A stretch of 64,000 bases of DNA from assembly GCA_021234155.1 (NCBI GenBank), contig JAJEKV010000100.1:2458116-2522115 (forward strand), given 5' to 3'. The translations under genes and the position numbers were made by a program. Positions within the stretch are counted from its first letter, which is position 1. Every line of letters starts with the position of its first letter. Source of the stretch: Isoetes taiwanensis. Lineage: Eukaryota > Streptophyta > Lycopodiopsida > Isoetales > Isoetaceae. Shown in pieces: positions 22,794-34,183 of this stretch. The notes under the pieces are model-generated. The model was not told the DNA's origin and made no database searches. It saw only the letters and a list, made by a program, of their open reading frames with translations.

Positions 22794-23265
22794 AGATCAA
22801 ACCCGCGGCCAAGGAGCTTGTCAATTTACGCCTTGACGCCGATCACGGTAATTGGGGTTGAGCCGCATGGCCGTTGCTAAACCGGGCGTGCATCGATTTG
22901 GTAGGAATGGTGAGTTCCCCAAGGCTTTGTTGATTCCCCGAAGATCTCTAGCTCAGAGGCCAAAAATGTGTTTGAACTTTTGAAAAGCGTGGCGGCCCTG
23001 GTTCTGATAGAGGGTCGGGAAGATTGGCGGCTAGTCGGACCGGGGCTGATTGTTGCCAACGTCCACGATCTCACCACAGGAGTCCGAATATGGGGTATCA
23101 CCCCATTATCCGGACAATGTGTGCGGGGAGGTTGGAGCATAACAGATCGTGGCACTTTGCGTGGTGAAAAGAGAGATTGGGTGAGGTTCATCAAGCAAAA
23201 GGTTGCTTCATGACAGGCGTGGACATCTATGGGAGCTGCGGGGAGATTCCTCATCTGAAAAATGA

Positions 23266-23838
23266 TCAACCCGTTGAATTGATTGCAAGGAGCCGATAGG
23301 GGTCAAGCAAAGCCATACAAACACTGTCCTGATCAAGAGTCATTTCACCCCAAGGATCGGCATATTGGGTAGGATGACAGAGGCGAATTTGCGTGGAGCT
23401 GAACTTGATAGATATTCGAGCTTCCTCGAATGCAGTAATGAGAGAGGGTTCAGGCATGTTCAACAAAATGATCTTGCCCATTTCCAAGTCCATGGTGGCA
23501 TTGAGGTGACCATCGGTGATGACTAAGCGGTCCGTGGCCCGATAATGGATACTCTTGGCCTGGCGGAGAAAAGGTCTGCCGACCAACATTTCATAGTCAC
23601 CTGGATCTTCGCCAACCTTCCAAACTCCAAATTCCATGGGGAATCGGAGATCACCTATGTTGATGTGAAGAAGAGGCGTGACGCCTTGAGGTCTCGTGAT
23701 ATGGCCATTGGCCAACTTGATGTCATATGGGGCACGAAAGAGTTGTGTGATGCCCATTTGTTTGCGGAGTTTATCCGTGATGAGATTGACTGCGCTACCC
23801 CCGTCAATTTGAACATGATTGACTTGTTGATTTCCCAC
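23266..23838 (-). CDS. Element B retroviral-type aspartic protease
   Basis: 190-aa frame with the active-site segment VQIDGGSAVNLI, followed by a beta-rich protease fold (LVGRPFLR near residue 86). The active site reads DGGS rather than the commoner DTGA/DSGA, as also in elements C and D. It lies between the zinc-knuckle gag and RT, as expected. Confidence 0.85.
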   Translation of the reverse strand: MGNQQVNHVQIDGGSAVNLITDKLRKQMGITQLFRAPYDIKLANGHITRPQGVTPLLHINIGDLRFPMEFGVWKVGEDPGDYEMLVGRPFLRQAKSIHYRATDRLVITDGHLNATMDLEMGKIILLNMPEPSLITAFEEARISIKFSSTQIRLCHPTQYADPWGEMTLDQDSVCMALLDPYRLLAINSTG

Positions 23839-23879
23839 CGTGGCATGGACCGTGGGTGTAGAGGTAGCAACAGCCCCAA

Positions 23880-26165
23880 CTAAAACTGTGGTAACTGGTC
23901 CTTGAGAGCAGGACAGAGTTTCAAAATGGTTGCCAAGCTTAAAGGAATTTTGATCTTGGCAAGCTCCTCTTGGAGTTCCAGAGGCACATGAGAAAAAGGA
24001 TCTGCTGGATCCACGGGTGCTGGAGTGCGTGGTAAGGAAGCAGCAACTTCTTTGAGCAGGTCAACCTCTGCAGCAATATTTGGATATGTCTGAGAGCGTG
24101 GAGGTTGAGATGTGGAAGGTATATCGTGGCGTTGTTGAGCTCTGGTGGTGGCATGAACATTTGCCAACGTTCGGCCTTCAGCAGCTTGCATGAGGTTCAA
24201 AATACTTTGGCGAACCTTAGGCATGACATGCGGCATGAGTTTCTCCAAGTCAGGTGCAAAGTGAACCTTTTTTTCTTCGTCATGAGGAATGGTGTCGACT
24301 GCAAAGGCAGGTTGCGTGCCATTAGGGATAATGGTTAAAGGGATGATGCCTGGTGCAGCGTGAAACCAAACCAACCCAATTTGATGGCTGAATGGAGGAT
24401 TTAGTGCACGAAAAAAATTTCTTCCCCGTGCTTGTTGATCCAAACAGAGGTTGATTTGCGAGGAGTTGGTTGATATCATGATTCTTGGCTCTTGGTGGCT
24501 TCTTGAGAACGGGTCTCGGGCCTTGTTTGCCATTAGCAATCCAGAGTTGGTAAGCCGTGAGGCCCGACCGATGTGGTCCGATTGGTGCGGGAAGCCGTAC
24601 ACGAACTTGTGGAAGTTGAGGACACGCCGTGGTGGTATGACCCCATTCTTGGCCATGTGGTAACACCTTGAGCTTTTGAAGGATCAAAAGGAGGACGTGG
24701 GTTTGGTCCCCGTTGTTGCTCCTGTTGCTGATAGAGTTGATTCGGTTGCACCTGAAGTGGTGGATGCTGATAGTGCGATTGTTGCGGAGGTGTTGTTTGC
24801 ACTTGATAAACGAGTTTGTTGCGGAAAGGTGTGGGATGAGTGCGAGTGCACTCTTCCGTGGCATGATTGCACATGTTGCATCGCTTGCAATGAGGCGGGC
24901 CATTGGTGGAGTTGCACTCATTTGCCAAATGGCCTTGGTATTTGCAAATATGGCACCAGATCTGACTGCGCTGTGGATTGGCGTGTTGAGGCTGGACAGC
25001 CGTCTGTGGAACCATGATAGGTGGAATGAAAGGGAGCTCTTGAAGAGCCACGCCACGGGAGGAAACATTGACTGAGTGATTGACAAGGTCGATAGCTTTG
25101 CTCCAAAGTCTTGGGACGCAGGTATTCATCATGAGTCGAATAGGCGGAGGAAGTCCTTGGAGAAACCAGGACCAAAAATGCGGCTCTGTGTTGGGTACTC
25201 CTTGAGCTTACTTAGCAGAATGTGAAGTCGATCCGCAAAATCCCTGGCAGACTCCGTGGGCTCTTGTTGAAGTTCATTGAGTTGCTTGAGATGAAGTTGA
25301 TCATCATCCGTGGTCCCATAATGAGAAAGAAAAGCAGTCCTCATTTCAGACCAATCTTGTTTCCAGTGGCTTTTGTTGGACATGAGCCATTGATGAGGAG
25401 AGAGCTACCACTTGGTGGTAGAAAAGATGTGGAATTTCGGTTGAGGTTGCGCATGACCATTTAGGACAGCTAGAGCCTCAAATTCTTCCATGTGGGCCCG
25501 AGCACTTTGGTCTAAAGGTTTGCCTTTTCGTGTTGCCAAAGGTGGGATATGCGTCAGTTTTCAAGGTGCGAAAGGTAGATGTGAAAGTCTTTGGGCTGGG
25601 CCGGGAGAAATTATAATGATGATATTGAGGTTGAGTTGGAGGTGGCATGGTGCCCGAAGGACCCGATGAAGGGGGTGACCGTAGTTGAGGAACCGAAGGT
25701 GCACGAGCATTGGTTTTGAGATCGGTAAGGTTGTAAACAGAAGTGCGGTGGGAAATGTAGGGAAAGGAAATTCACGGGTAGGCGCAAAAGAGACTTGTGG
25801 ATATCCCCTTACCAACCGGGAGATGATGGTTGTGAAGGAAGAGGCGTATGGCCCAAGAGAGTGATGGATGTAGGTGTGTTCAGGTGTATGAAAGTAAGGT
25901 TGAGAAGGTTGAGCCCGATAGGGCTCCCCGATAGTGATGAGGTGGACTGAGGCCGTGAGCAATGTTTGCACGCTTTTGGCGGGGAACCGACGCAGACAGA
26001 CACGAGGGGTGGGTGGCGCCGACCGAGCCCTAGACCAAAGATGGCCTCCCTCAATGTCATAAGCGTATCCATACATGTCGCGAACGCTTTCCGGCTGATG
26101 GGCGCCCAAAGCGAGATGCCGTCACGAGAAAGGAGTTCTTCGGGCGTGAAATTTTGGACAGACAT
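23880..26165 (-). pseudogene. Element B gag polyprotein, frameshifted
   Basis: Starts near 26165 (MSVQNFTPEELLSRDG), shifts frame around 26050-25400, then 25129-25383 carries the retrotransposon gag core (WKQDWSEMRTAFLSHYG and ESARDFADRLHILLSKL). 24533-25132 has two zinc knuckles, CHICKYQGHLANEC and a degenerate CKRCNMCNHATEEC. 23880-24656 continues toward the protease. Gag packages the element RNA. The order gag core then knuckles then protease is standard. Confidence 0.82.
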
Positions 26166-26195
26166 TACGGCGACGAGAAGAAATGAGGATCGAAT

Positions 26196-26214
26196 CAGAC
26201 CCGCAACGGCGCCC
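26196..26214 (-). other. Element B primer binding site, tRNA-Asp type
   Basis: On the minus strand the sequence next to the 5' LTR reads GGGCGCCGTTGCGGGT, close to the plant tRNA-Asp primer site TGGCGCCGTTGCCGGGGA. The first T reads as G and one C is missing, both at C/G-rich positions where the assembly looks unreliable. Confidence 0.65.
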
Positions 26215-26805
26215 GGTTTTGGGGTCCGGTTCGGGAACTCCTCGAAGACAGCCCTGGAGGACCCGTGGATCTAACAGAGAGTCCGGGGACTATGTCACGT
26301 GGGATTTGCAAGAAGAGAACAAGAAGAAGAAAAAAGAACAAAAGGAACAATGAGAGGAAAAATGATAAGCTTCCTTGATATCAATGATGAACATACATGA
26401 GCTCTCTCAATCGAGAGAAGACTGAAAATGAGACAAGACTCAAAACTCATCTAGCCTTCATGTGCTAGCTCTAATCATATATATAGTACAATGGCCTTTG
26501 GCCCAATATAGACACTCTGACTGATCTCGGTGCCGACTCCTGGGAGGAGGCCTGATTCTGTGAAATGTTGGCGGTGCCTCATGAAATGCCTAGAATCATG
26601 CCGACGCGCTTGGCGACGCTGGCGGTGGCGGGCCATCACTTGTCCGGCGGCGCCTCTTGTTGGCGGGCGCAGCTTTGGTCAGCGGGTCTCACCGCTTGAC
26701 TTCACAGCCTTTGATGGCTGACCCGTGGCTAACTGTGGATCCTTGAGCTTGACCTGGTCCGTCGTGTGCATGAATAGTCCTGAACCAGGAGGCACAGGAC
26801 TAACA
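26215..26805 (-). repeat. Element B 5' LTR
   Basis: Partner of 15750-16338; it ends in the same GACTAACA followed by the TAGTT duplication. A minus-strand TATATATA motif lies near 26478-26488. The left edge is uncertain by a few bases because the first base of the TG is altered. Confidence 0.92.
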
Positions 26806-26810
26806 TAGTT

Positions 26811-29147
26811 TTTGGTGCTCGTTTATTGCAAGATGACAAGCTCGTATGTTTCTTTTTTCAAACCCATGATTGGAAATCCTTCTGAAATTATTGTTATGAA
26901 ATCAATGATCGGGAACCTGAAAAATGGCCTTCAAGATGTAAAGTCTGCTGATAGCAAAGACAAGTTGGCTGCAAAACATTCATTGTTATCAATGATTGTT
27001 GGAATAAGAAGATATATAAACAAGACTGTTTCTTCAAAATTACTAAAGATACAACCAAGAAATTTATCCAAAGCTGCAGCAAGAAGGAAGATAATGTCAT
27101 TAAGTGGAGCAAATATGTGGGCTTTGGCAGGGAGGAGGCCAAGATCGAATAGAATCGATGATTCAATCAAGCGTCAGGTTCATGAATTTGGCTTGATAAT
27201 ACCAACGTTTCGCCGAGGTTAGAGATGTCATGAAGAGGAGAACACAAGCCATACAATACCTTGACACCTCACATGTTTGTTCTTGCAATTGAATCAATTC
27301 TCACTGGAATCTGCAATTGAATCAATTTTTATTGGAATCTTATGTTTTCTTCTCAATTCTTTCATGATCTTCTTGTGTACAACGCAGTACAGTTTTCCAG
27401 TGACATCTTAACGAATGCACATGGTTTTCATGACATGTATTGCATCACAATATTTGTCACATTGTTCACATGGCAGTAGAAATCTTGCAGTGATGTGTTA
27501 TTAGCTACTTTTTAGATGTAAATCCATTTACATTTACATGTACATGCACCTGCATTCAACATATACGTGCCTATTAGATCCACATCTCTCTATACTTAAA
27601 TGTACTTTCAGATAATTAAGCCAAACCGTTTTAAGATATGTACATTCTAATGTACATGTACACTATATGTACATCTCCAACATCAGTTGAATAGTACCAC
27701 AAATGTACAAATGTACCACAAATGTACAAATGTACTGATTAATACTTTGGATGCATCTGCTTGCTTACATCAAATAGCTAACATGGTCTAATTCTTGTGC
27801 TCTTGCAGTCTGAGCTTTATCAACAGTTTGTATATCAGAATTCTGACACTAAGATTTGCCTTCGACAGTTTGAGTATCTAAAACCTGAGTGATTAAGGAA
27901 ATTGAAAGAGAGCAACACATGTTGTTGTGTCAAACATGAACAAGCAGATCTGTACAAAAAGGCCTTCAATGATATGAGAAGGGCGCTATATGTTAATTGC
28001 ATGCAGTGTTCGTGCATTCCAGGAAAACAATGGAGTCTGTCAAGTAAACAAGAAGACTTTTGATAATGTCATCATCTTGTGGAGGTCAACAGTTTGTGAG
28101 AAATATGTGGCGGATGAATGGCATAAATTAAAATGTATCAAAGGTGAATGTGAGGAACGTGGAGCGAAGAAGATAGACATTTGTCCAAAAAAGGAAGATG
28201 GAACATTCATGCAGGATGTTGATTGTCAAGTATATGCTTATGTCAATGAGCCTTCCAAGAAAGGTACATCCAGAAGGCTTAGATTAGTTGCTCAGCACGG
28301 ATGTCTTGTTAAAGAACATGAAAAATTAGCTTGCTAAGTTTACATATCATAACTTTACTGCACACTGGCAGAGCAAACAGTTCAAAAGATGTATTGAAAA
28401 ACTCCCTAATAAGAGTGTGTTGTATGTTGTTGACTTTGCAGAGAACTACACATTGAAGCCAGGGACAGAAGTGCAATCAGAGCACTGGAATCCTGATCAG
28501 ATTATAATTTTGGTCCATATTTCAATGATGAAAAAAGAAGGCAAGCTTAAACAAACAGTGCATTTCTTTGTTTCAGATGACAGGAAGCATGACACTCATT
28601 TTGTACAACATGCTTTTAAATTACATTTGGAGGGGCTTAAGAATAATGGAGGCAGTGACATAAACCTTCATTATGTGTAGTCAGATGGTTGTGCATTTCA
28701 ATTCAAATCTTCAAGGGCATGGTATGGAATCTGCAAATACCATGTTTAAAACAAAATTCGAGTGATATGGAATTTCTTTGGATCTGGCCATGGAAAAGAC
28801 ACACATGATAAGAGAGACTAGTATAGCCAAGTTGTAGCTTGAGAGCGAGCAAAGAAAACAAAACAGCATGCCAGTGACAAGAGCAACAACAACTTGTATA
28901 GTTTTAAGGACCAAGGACTCAGAATATGAAAGGATATTTTGGGAGGTTTGAAAAACTGATGTCGACAGGCAGCAAGCATTTAATTACAGGACTTTACCTG
29001 GTACTTAGCAGATACATTCTGTCTCAACCATAAACCCAAATGATCCAACGAAGTTGCTTTACAGACCACTCTCGTGTTTCTATGATGTTTGCGTTGACTT
29101 CGATTGGCTGAATTGTGAGAACATACAACATTTTGGTGAATGGTCCC
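26811..29147 (+). pseudogene. DDE-transposase-like gene, middle exons (part 2 of 3)
   Basis: Coding resumes right after the element B target duplication, shifts frame at a T-run near 26855, and continues to about 27280 (words ARRKIMSLSGANMWALAGRR and RDVMKRRTQAIQYL). An intron-like AT-rich segment ends TCTTGCAG at about 27808. The next exon has LYQQFVYQNSD and LRQFEYLKPE. The catalytic part follows: YVVDFAENYTLKPGTEVQS (about 28422-28478), HFFVSDDRKHDTHFVQH, SDGCAFQFKSSRAWYG after an in-frame stop at 28678, and WNFFGSGHGKD near 28768. The DF-[SA]-EN, SDG..QFK and SHGK-type words match a DDE-fold transposase-like family common in invertebrate and protist repeats. Element C interrupts it at 29147. 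Confidence 0.6.
27225..27808 (+). other. Probable intron with short tandem repeats
   Basis: AT-rich, stop-rich segment between two coding blocks, ending in a TCTTGCAG acceptor. It contains many GTACAT/TGTACA words and two copies of a 19-bp unit (27697-27734) built on ACAAATGTAC. No ORF is supported. Confidence 0.45.
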
Positions 29148-31586
29148 TGCTGCCACTCATGGCAGCATGGAAGAGCCATTGGCATTTCCAAATACATGGT
29201 TCAATAAGCACACAAGGAGTATTTGAAGTTGCAACTTTGAAGACCATTTGAAAAGCTACAAAAGACACAAGGACTTGAAGAACCAAAGAAGGACATTCAC
29301 TTGAGAAACATAAAAGGAGTATTTTGGCTAAGTGGGAGGTCACAAGGCAAGTTACTAAAATTTGAAGCCCCATTGAAGATTGCAAGGTCACAACTTGGTA
29401 TGATATCTTGATTTGAGCATTGAAGTTTGATATTCTTAAGGTTCTTGAAGAATAGCCTAGCCATTCTCTTTCATTCTATGTCTTGAGTCATTCTCTCCAT
29501 TCCATGTCTAGCCTTCTTTTTTCCACATTTCCACCTCCTCTCATTACATACTATGGTGTTGGTAACATTTCTTTCCCTAGTCAAATGAAACACACACTCC
29601 ATGCTCCATCCACCTACTCACCAAAGTCAAGCATTAGGGAGCCCCATGAATTCACTTCAAAAAAAAAACACCTAGAGTTATATCTACTAGGTCTTACAAA
29701 AGAAGGACAAAAAAAAGCAAGATGTGTCCAACTATGCAAGAAGTGAACTCCCTAGTAGCATCCCATGTCAAAAAATTGCAAAAGATACAACATCCACTTC
29801 ATCATTCATAATTCCACTTCACCACTCACATCACACGTGTCACCCATATCATCCATACTTCATGCCACCTCACCAAAAAAAATCATCATTTTTTTTACTA
29901 GGGAAAAGATGGTTACCAACCCTTAAGTGCCACATCTTCTCCATTTTTTGCCACCTCACCAAGTCCCATGCCTAGTCACTTCATTTTTTACCAAAAAATC
30001 AAAGTGTTCCATTTGAAAATTTGATGATACTATCTGGTAGCCCTCATGAAAACATGCCATCACGGCACAAACATTCTTGAAAAAGAGCTTATATTGACCT
30101 TCTAAATGGCCTTCTTGGGGAGCGTGCCTTATTGAAAAATGGTAAAACCTACCTACATCTACCCCCATCTATCTACCCTCTCATCCTCCTCGCCAAGTGG
30201 CGTCCCCACGCATGCCAAGTCGAAACACGAGCCGAAAGCTTGGCGTGGGAGGAGACCACGTAATCGTAAAAGCCAGGCAATGGATCTATATTTATACCTT
30301 GGCTTTTTTTCCATCCCGCCCGTGGGATATTTCTTAAAGAAAAATCAAGAACCCTAAGATTTGCAGGCCAAGAAACGGATTTTTAGCAGCTGGAAACTAT
30401 CTAATCATGACTATATCCTTCCGATTTAACCTGAGGGATCCCAAGAACCCCAAATCTGTGCTAAACGACGGATAATCTGTTGGATCTTGCAAGAATTGGA
30501 ACAGAACAGAGCATTTTCAAAAGGGGGGCAAATCGACTAAGGAAATTTCAAGGGCTTTTGTGCATTTGGGAGATTGTTAATACGAAATACATGTCAGTGC
30601 AATATTCTGCTTGTGAATTCGACCTTCCTTGCTGCATCAATTTACTCGATTGAGCAGTAAAAGTTTACCAAAATATTACATCCGATCCCTAAGTATTTTT
30701 GACTCCTGAATTGTGAGTTATTTGAAGTTATGTGAGACTCCTGTTATGATTGTCAAGTGAATGAAAATCCGACTTTGGTATAATTCTCTTTTCTCAACTT
30801 CTTTTTCAAGGAAATTTATGCATATCTGCTAAATATCGTTCTAGTTTTTAATTCCATTGAATATTAGAAAAATCCCCTTAGGCTTCATAGGAATAGTCAT
30901 CCCAGATCCAAAGAAAACTTAAAAATATAAACATTAGTCAAAGCTAAGTTCTAGTTATCGATAAGAGTCAAAACCTATCTTTTAAGCTACAAATCCCTCT
31001 AACAAAAGGTCCAAATTCCATCTATTATTATCAAGACCCCCTGCATTCTCTTTTATTTTGTCCCGGGAAAAGCAAAACATCTAGATAAATATCTACGTAT
31101 AAAAACACAATCACATGCGTTGGCAAATTACTCTCTTCATCCAAAGATTCTAAATAAACCCCAAGAAGGTGTTGCCGCGTTACCTACAAAAGCAATTTGA
31201 TCAGTCCACGGTTGTCCCGGATCAAAAATAATATTTCACAAAACATCGAGAATTTCTGCTCTCTGGAGGTATTGACCGATTTTGACTAGGTCGGGGCATA
31301 TATTTTTCAAGTATCTAGAAACGATCGACTTCAAAAAGGTCTTGCACTTTTTTAATACTATTTGTTGGGATCACACTCATACATTTTTCAAGATAAATCC
31401 TCCAGTTATTTGCACTTGGTATCGAAAAGAGGAAACATGGTTTTTTCTTGAAATGGGAAAATTCTGTACTAACAAAGCTTGTGGTGAGAAGTTTTTGCAA
31501 AATTTAGGTTGAGTGGTTGCACGGAGCAACACGGGAGGTCCTAAACCATTCTAGTTGAGGGTTTTGCCAGGGATTACCCCTCAACA
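29148..31586 (+). repeat. Element C 5' LTR (2439 bp)
   Basis: Begins with a 20-base hairpin (TGCTGCC, 6-base loop, GGCAGCA) and ends CCCCTCAACA. The last 30 bases form a second stem (GTTGAGGG with CCCTCAAC). It matches the split 3' LTR nearly perfectly over the first 770 bp, and in the remainder except at C-N-G sites and homopolymers. The short ORFs inside are not supported as genes. Confidence 0.95.
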
Positions 31587-31589
31587 TCT

Positions 31590-31607
31590 TGGAGGTCCCT
31601 CCGAGAT
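31590..31607 (+). other. Element C primer binding site, tRNA-Gln type
   Basis: TGGAGGTCCCTCCGAGAT starts three bases after the LTR. It is complementary, with one mismatch, to the 3' end of a tRNA-Gln (acceptor stem and T stem ending ATCTCGGTGGGACCTCCA). The same site in element D is a perfect match. Confidence 0.8.
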
Positions 31608-31745
31608 CCAACCCAGTTCTTGGGAACTATGGCTCCTAGGCGAAATCTTTGAAACATCCGACCATCTTTGAGGTGCAAGACAATCTGAAACACAAGCTAC
31701 CCCTCAAGATGTGTGCGTACATCCCGAATAAGTCAGTAAATCTCA

Positions 31746-33198
31746 ATGCTAGTATGCCCTCAATACTTTGAACTCAATGTCCCCATTCCTGTTCCTACAT
31801 TTGATTTTAGCATGAGTGCTAACAACTTTCTTAAGATCTTTGATGAATATTATCAAGAATATGGACACAAGAAAGGGACTAAGTTTGCTGAATTCAAGAA
31901 GTGCTTCAAAAATGATGAAGTAAGGGCTTGGTTGGAGTATGTGATAAGTGATGGTATCAACACATGGGATGAAATTGTCAAAAGGTTCTTATCTAGATTT
32001 GGTAAGGTTTATGACCCTCAAGATCTCATTTTTGAATTACAAACCTTTCATATTAGAAATGGTGAGACTGTTCACCAATATGTGGAAAGATTTCATGTGT
32101 ACTTAACAAAATGCCAAACTAATCAAGTACCTAACCATACCTTACACCTTGTTGCATCTTTCATAAGGGGTTTGACTGGTAGACCAAGAATACACAGGAA
32201 GATGCTAAAGATTTACAAACAGGAGAGATTTGCAACCATCCACAAAGCTTTTAACAAGGCCATTGAGATTGCTGATGTGCTTTCCTATTTACCAGATGAT
32301 ACTCACACCACTAATGATCCTTTCTTCCCAGATTTTGAACAAGAATTATATGGGTGCTGATGCTATACCAGTATATGTTGTACAAAAAGATAAGAAGAAA
32401 CCCAAAGCAGCTGAAGAATCAGACAGTACTGCTGCTACTACCAAGGCAGAGATTGATAAAGTTGCTGAGGCTTTACTCGAGGTCACCAAGCAACTTCAAG
32501 AATTGAAAGCATCTAGACCTGAAAGAAAAAATTATCCCCCTTGTGCACATTGTATGAGAGAAACTCATTCTTCTGATGTTTGTTGGTACAGGATATGCCT
32601 CAAGTGCAACAAGAGAGGCCATTATGGAAAAGAGTGTCCTATTTGTGCCTTTTGCAAAGCTACAGGACATTATGAAGACAGGTGTAGTGTAAAAGAGTAT
32701 TTTGCAAGACAAGAGAAAGCCAAAACTGTTGAACCTACTGCTACTGTTAAATACTTGTCTGAAACTAGCTATCCTATCAGATTTATGCAGGAATTTGAAG
32801 AGCAGGAAGAAATAATGGTTGTGCATACGAGGGGAATGAAAGACAAGGGGATATCTCAAGAAGAAATAGAAGCTAGCGCTGCTAAAGGTAAACTAAGTGA
32901 AAACAAGCAACCTGCACAAGATGGTAAGCAGCTTGTACCTCCTGTGCCTTGTCAGAAATTCCTGAAAAAAGATAGAGATGGTGATGATTTTGAAGTACTT
33001 ATGAGAAATTCAAAAGTTAGTGTAGATTTGCTCACATTATTAAGGATTGCACCCACTTATAGAAAGAAGATGCTTAACTTGACTCAAGATGAACAGGTTT
33101 GTCTCACACAAGAGGAACAAATTGCGTTTACAAATCACATTGAGGAGCAAATGCTAGTACAAGATGAACATGATCTTGGTGCTTTCACATGTGCGTAA
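31746..33198 (+). CDS. Element C gag (two overlapping frames)
   Basis: 31746-32360 encodes the gag core (NNFLKIFDEYYQEYGHKKGT, then WLEYVISDGINTWDEIVKRF and the ETVHQYVERF motif). After a frameshift near 32350, 32350-33198 carries a Lys-rich linker and three Cys/His clusters: a CAHC start near 32542, CLKCNKRGHYGKEC near 32599 and CAFCKATGHYEDRC near 32644. The multiple knuckles bind element RNA. The tail is acidic and Gln/Glu-rich. Confidence 0.9.
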
Positions 33199-33660
33199 CA
33201 TTGGGAAGAGAGCTTTGTCTAAGGTATTGTTGGATGGGGATCACCTCTAAATGTTATGCCACATCATGTGATGAAACAATGTGGCTTAGAGGTAGACAAG
33301 AAAGCTCCTATGGTACTTGAAATCTTTCTCTAACTCAAGAATTAATCCCATAGGGATTGTAAGTAAAATACCAATAGATATTGAAGGAATTGTTGTGGTT
33401 TGCTAATTTTGTTGTGGTTGCATTTGAAGGAATGGATGAAAAAACAGACATTTATGATTTACTTCTAGGAAGGAGATGGTCATCCTTGATAGATGCCGGA
33501 CTGTTTGGTCAAAAGGGGAATGTACCATAACCGATGGAAGAAAAAAAAGGTTGTTATCTACAACAAGCTTGGGGAGTTTGATTCTTTTAACTTCATTGAA
33601 GAGGATGTGTTGATATCCAATCAACACAGGGGTATATGAAGTTACCATGACCAATATGGG
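33199..33660 (+). pseudogene. Element C aspartic protease, frameshifted
   Basis: Near 33222-33265 the words KVLLDG and NVMPHHVMKQCGLEVD, separated by a one-base shift, mark the protease active site (DGGS type). GRRWSSLIDAG-like sequence near 33470 corresponds to the conserved LLGRRWM segment, in yet another frame. Element D has the matching LLDGGSSLNVMPYHVMK with fewer breaks. Confidence 0.75.
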
Positions 33661-33715
33661 GGTAGACACAAGTCCAATTAAGGTATGCAATGTACACCGG
33701 GAAATAAACTTTGCT

Positions 33716-34120
33716 TATTTATGGTTTGATGGTGGTGTCTCTAAGAAATTGAGTATAGCTTCTTCTCTTTGCCATTCTTAAGGATAGGTCAAGCAAACTA
33801 ATGGCAAAAGTTGGCGTAATTCATCAAAATGCTACTTCTAACATGGCTGAATATAAAGCTTTGATAGCGGGACTACAAGAGGCTAAGCATTTAGGTGTTT
33901 CTTGACATCATTGTATTTGGAGACTCTCAACTTGTATGCAAAAGCAGATCTTGGGAGAATATCAAACAAAAAATGAAGAGATGATTATGCTTAGGGATCA
34001 AGCACTAGGGGAACTATCAACATTTGCATCCCAGGGAGCTACTTCATGTCACAAGAAAGTTCAATGAAGAGGCTGATACCTTGTGTAAGAGTGTTTTGCT
34101 CGAACATTTGGTAGAAGGTG
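33716..34120 (+). pseudogene. Element C extra RNase H domain between protease and RT
   Basis: All four RNase H acidic residues can be found in order: Asp in WFDGGVSKKL (codon 33728-33730), Glu in SNMAEYKALIAGLQEAKHLG (33849-33851), Asp in FGDSQLV (33922-33924) and Asp in FNEEADTLC (34074-34076). The QILGEYQTKNEEM helix lies between the third and fourth. The pattern is that of the archaeal/plant-type RNase H. Frameshifts lie near 33780, 33905, 33935 and 34025. A second, conventional Ty3 RNase H follows RT in the same element. Confidence 0.85.
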
Positions 34121-34183
34121 CTATCAAGGAGGAAGAATTGGAGGAAGAAGAACTCAAACAGCTACATCCTATATTGGTAATCA

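Larger units (their letters stand above)
15750..26805 (-). mobile_element. Element B: complete Ty3/gypsy retrotransposon with large 3' accessory ORF
   Basis: Bounded by LTRs of about 590 bp (15750-16338 and 26215-26805) and a 5-bp target duplication TAGTT (15745-15749 and 26806-26810). The minus-strand order is LTR, tRNA-Asp-type PBS, gag with two zinc knuckles, protease, RT, RNase H, integrase, a long accessory ORF region (19308 to about 16150), polypurine tract (16339-16350), LTR. Total 11,056 bp. Coding frames are broken repeatedly, with many breaks at C-N-G sites. The target was an exon of the DDE-transposase-like gene. Confidence 0.93.

Noticed and set aside
29148-31586. Separate small genes in the 2.4-kb LTRs of C (and 38638-41106 of D)
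   Set aside because: The short frames recur identically in both LTR copies and carry no motifs; long LTRs explain them.
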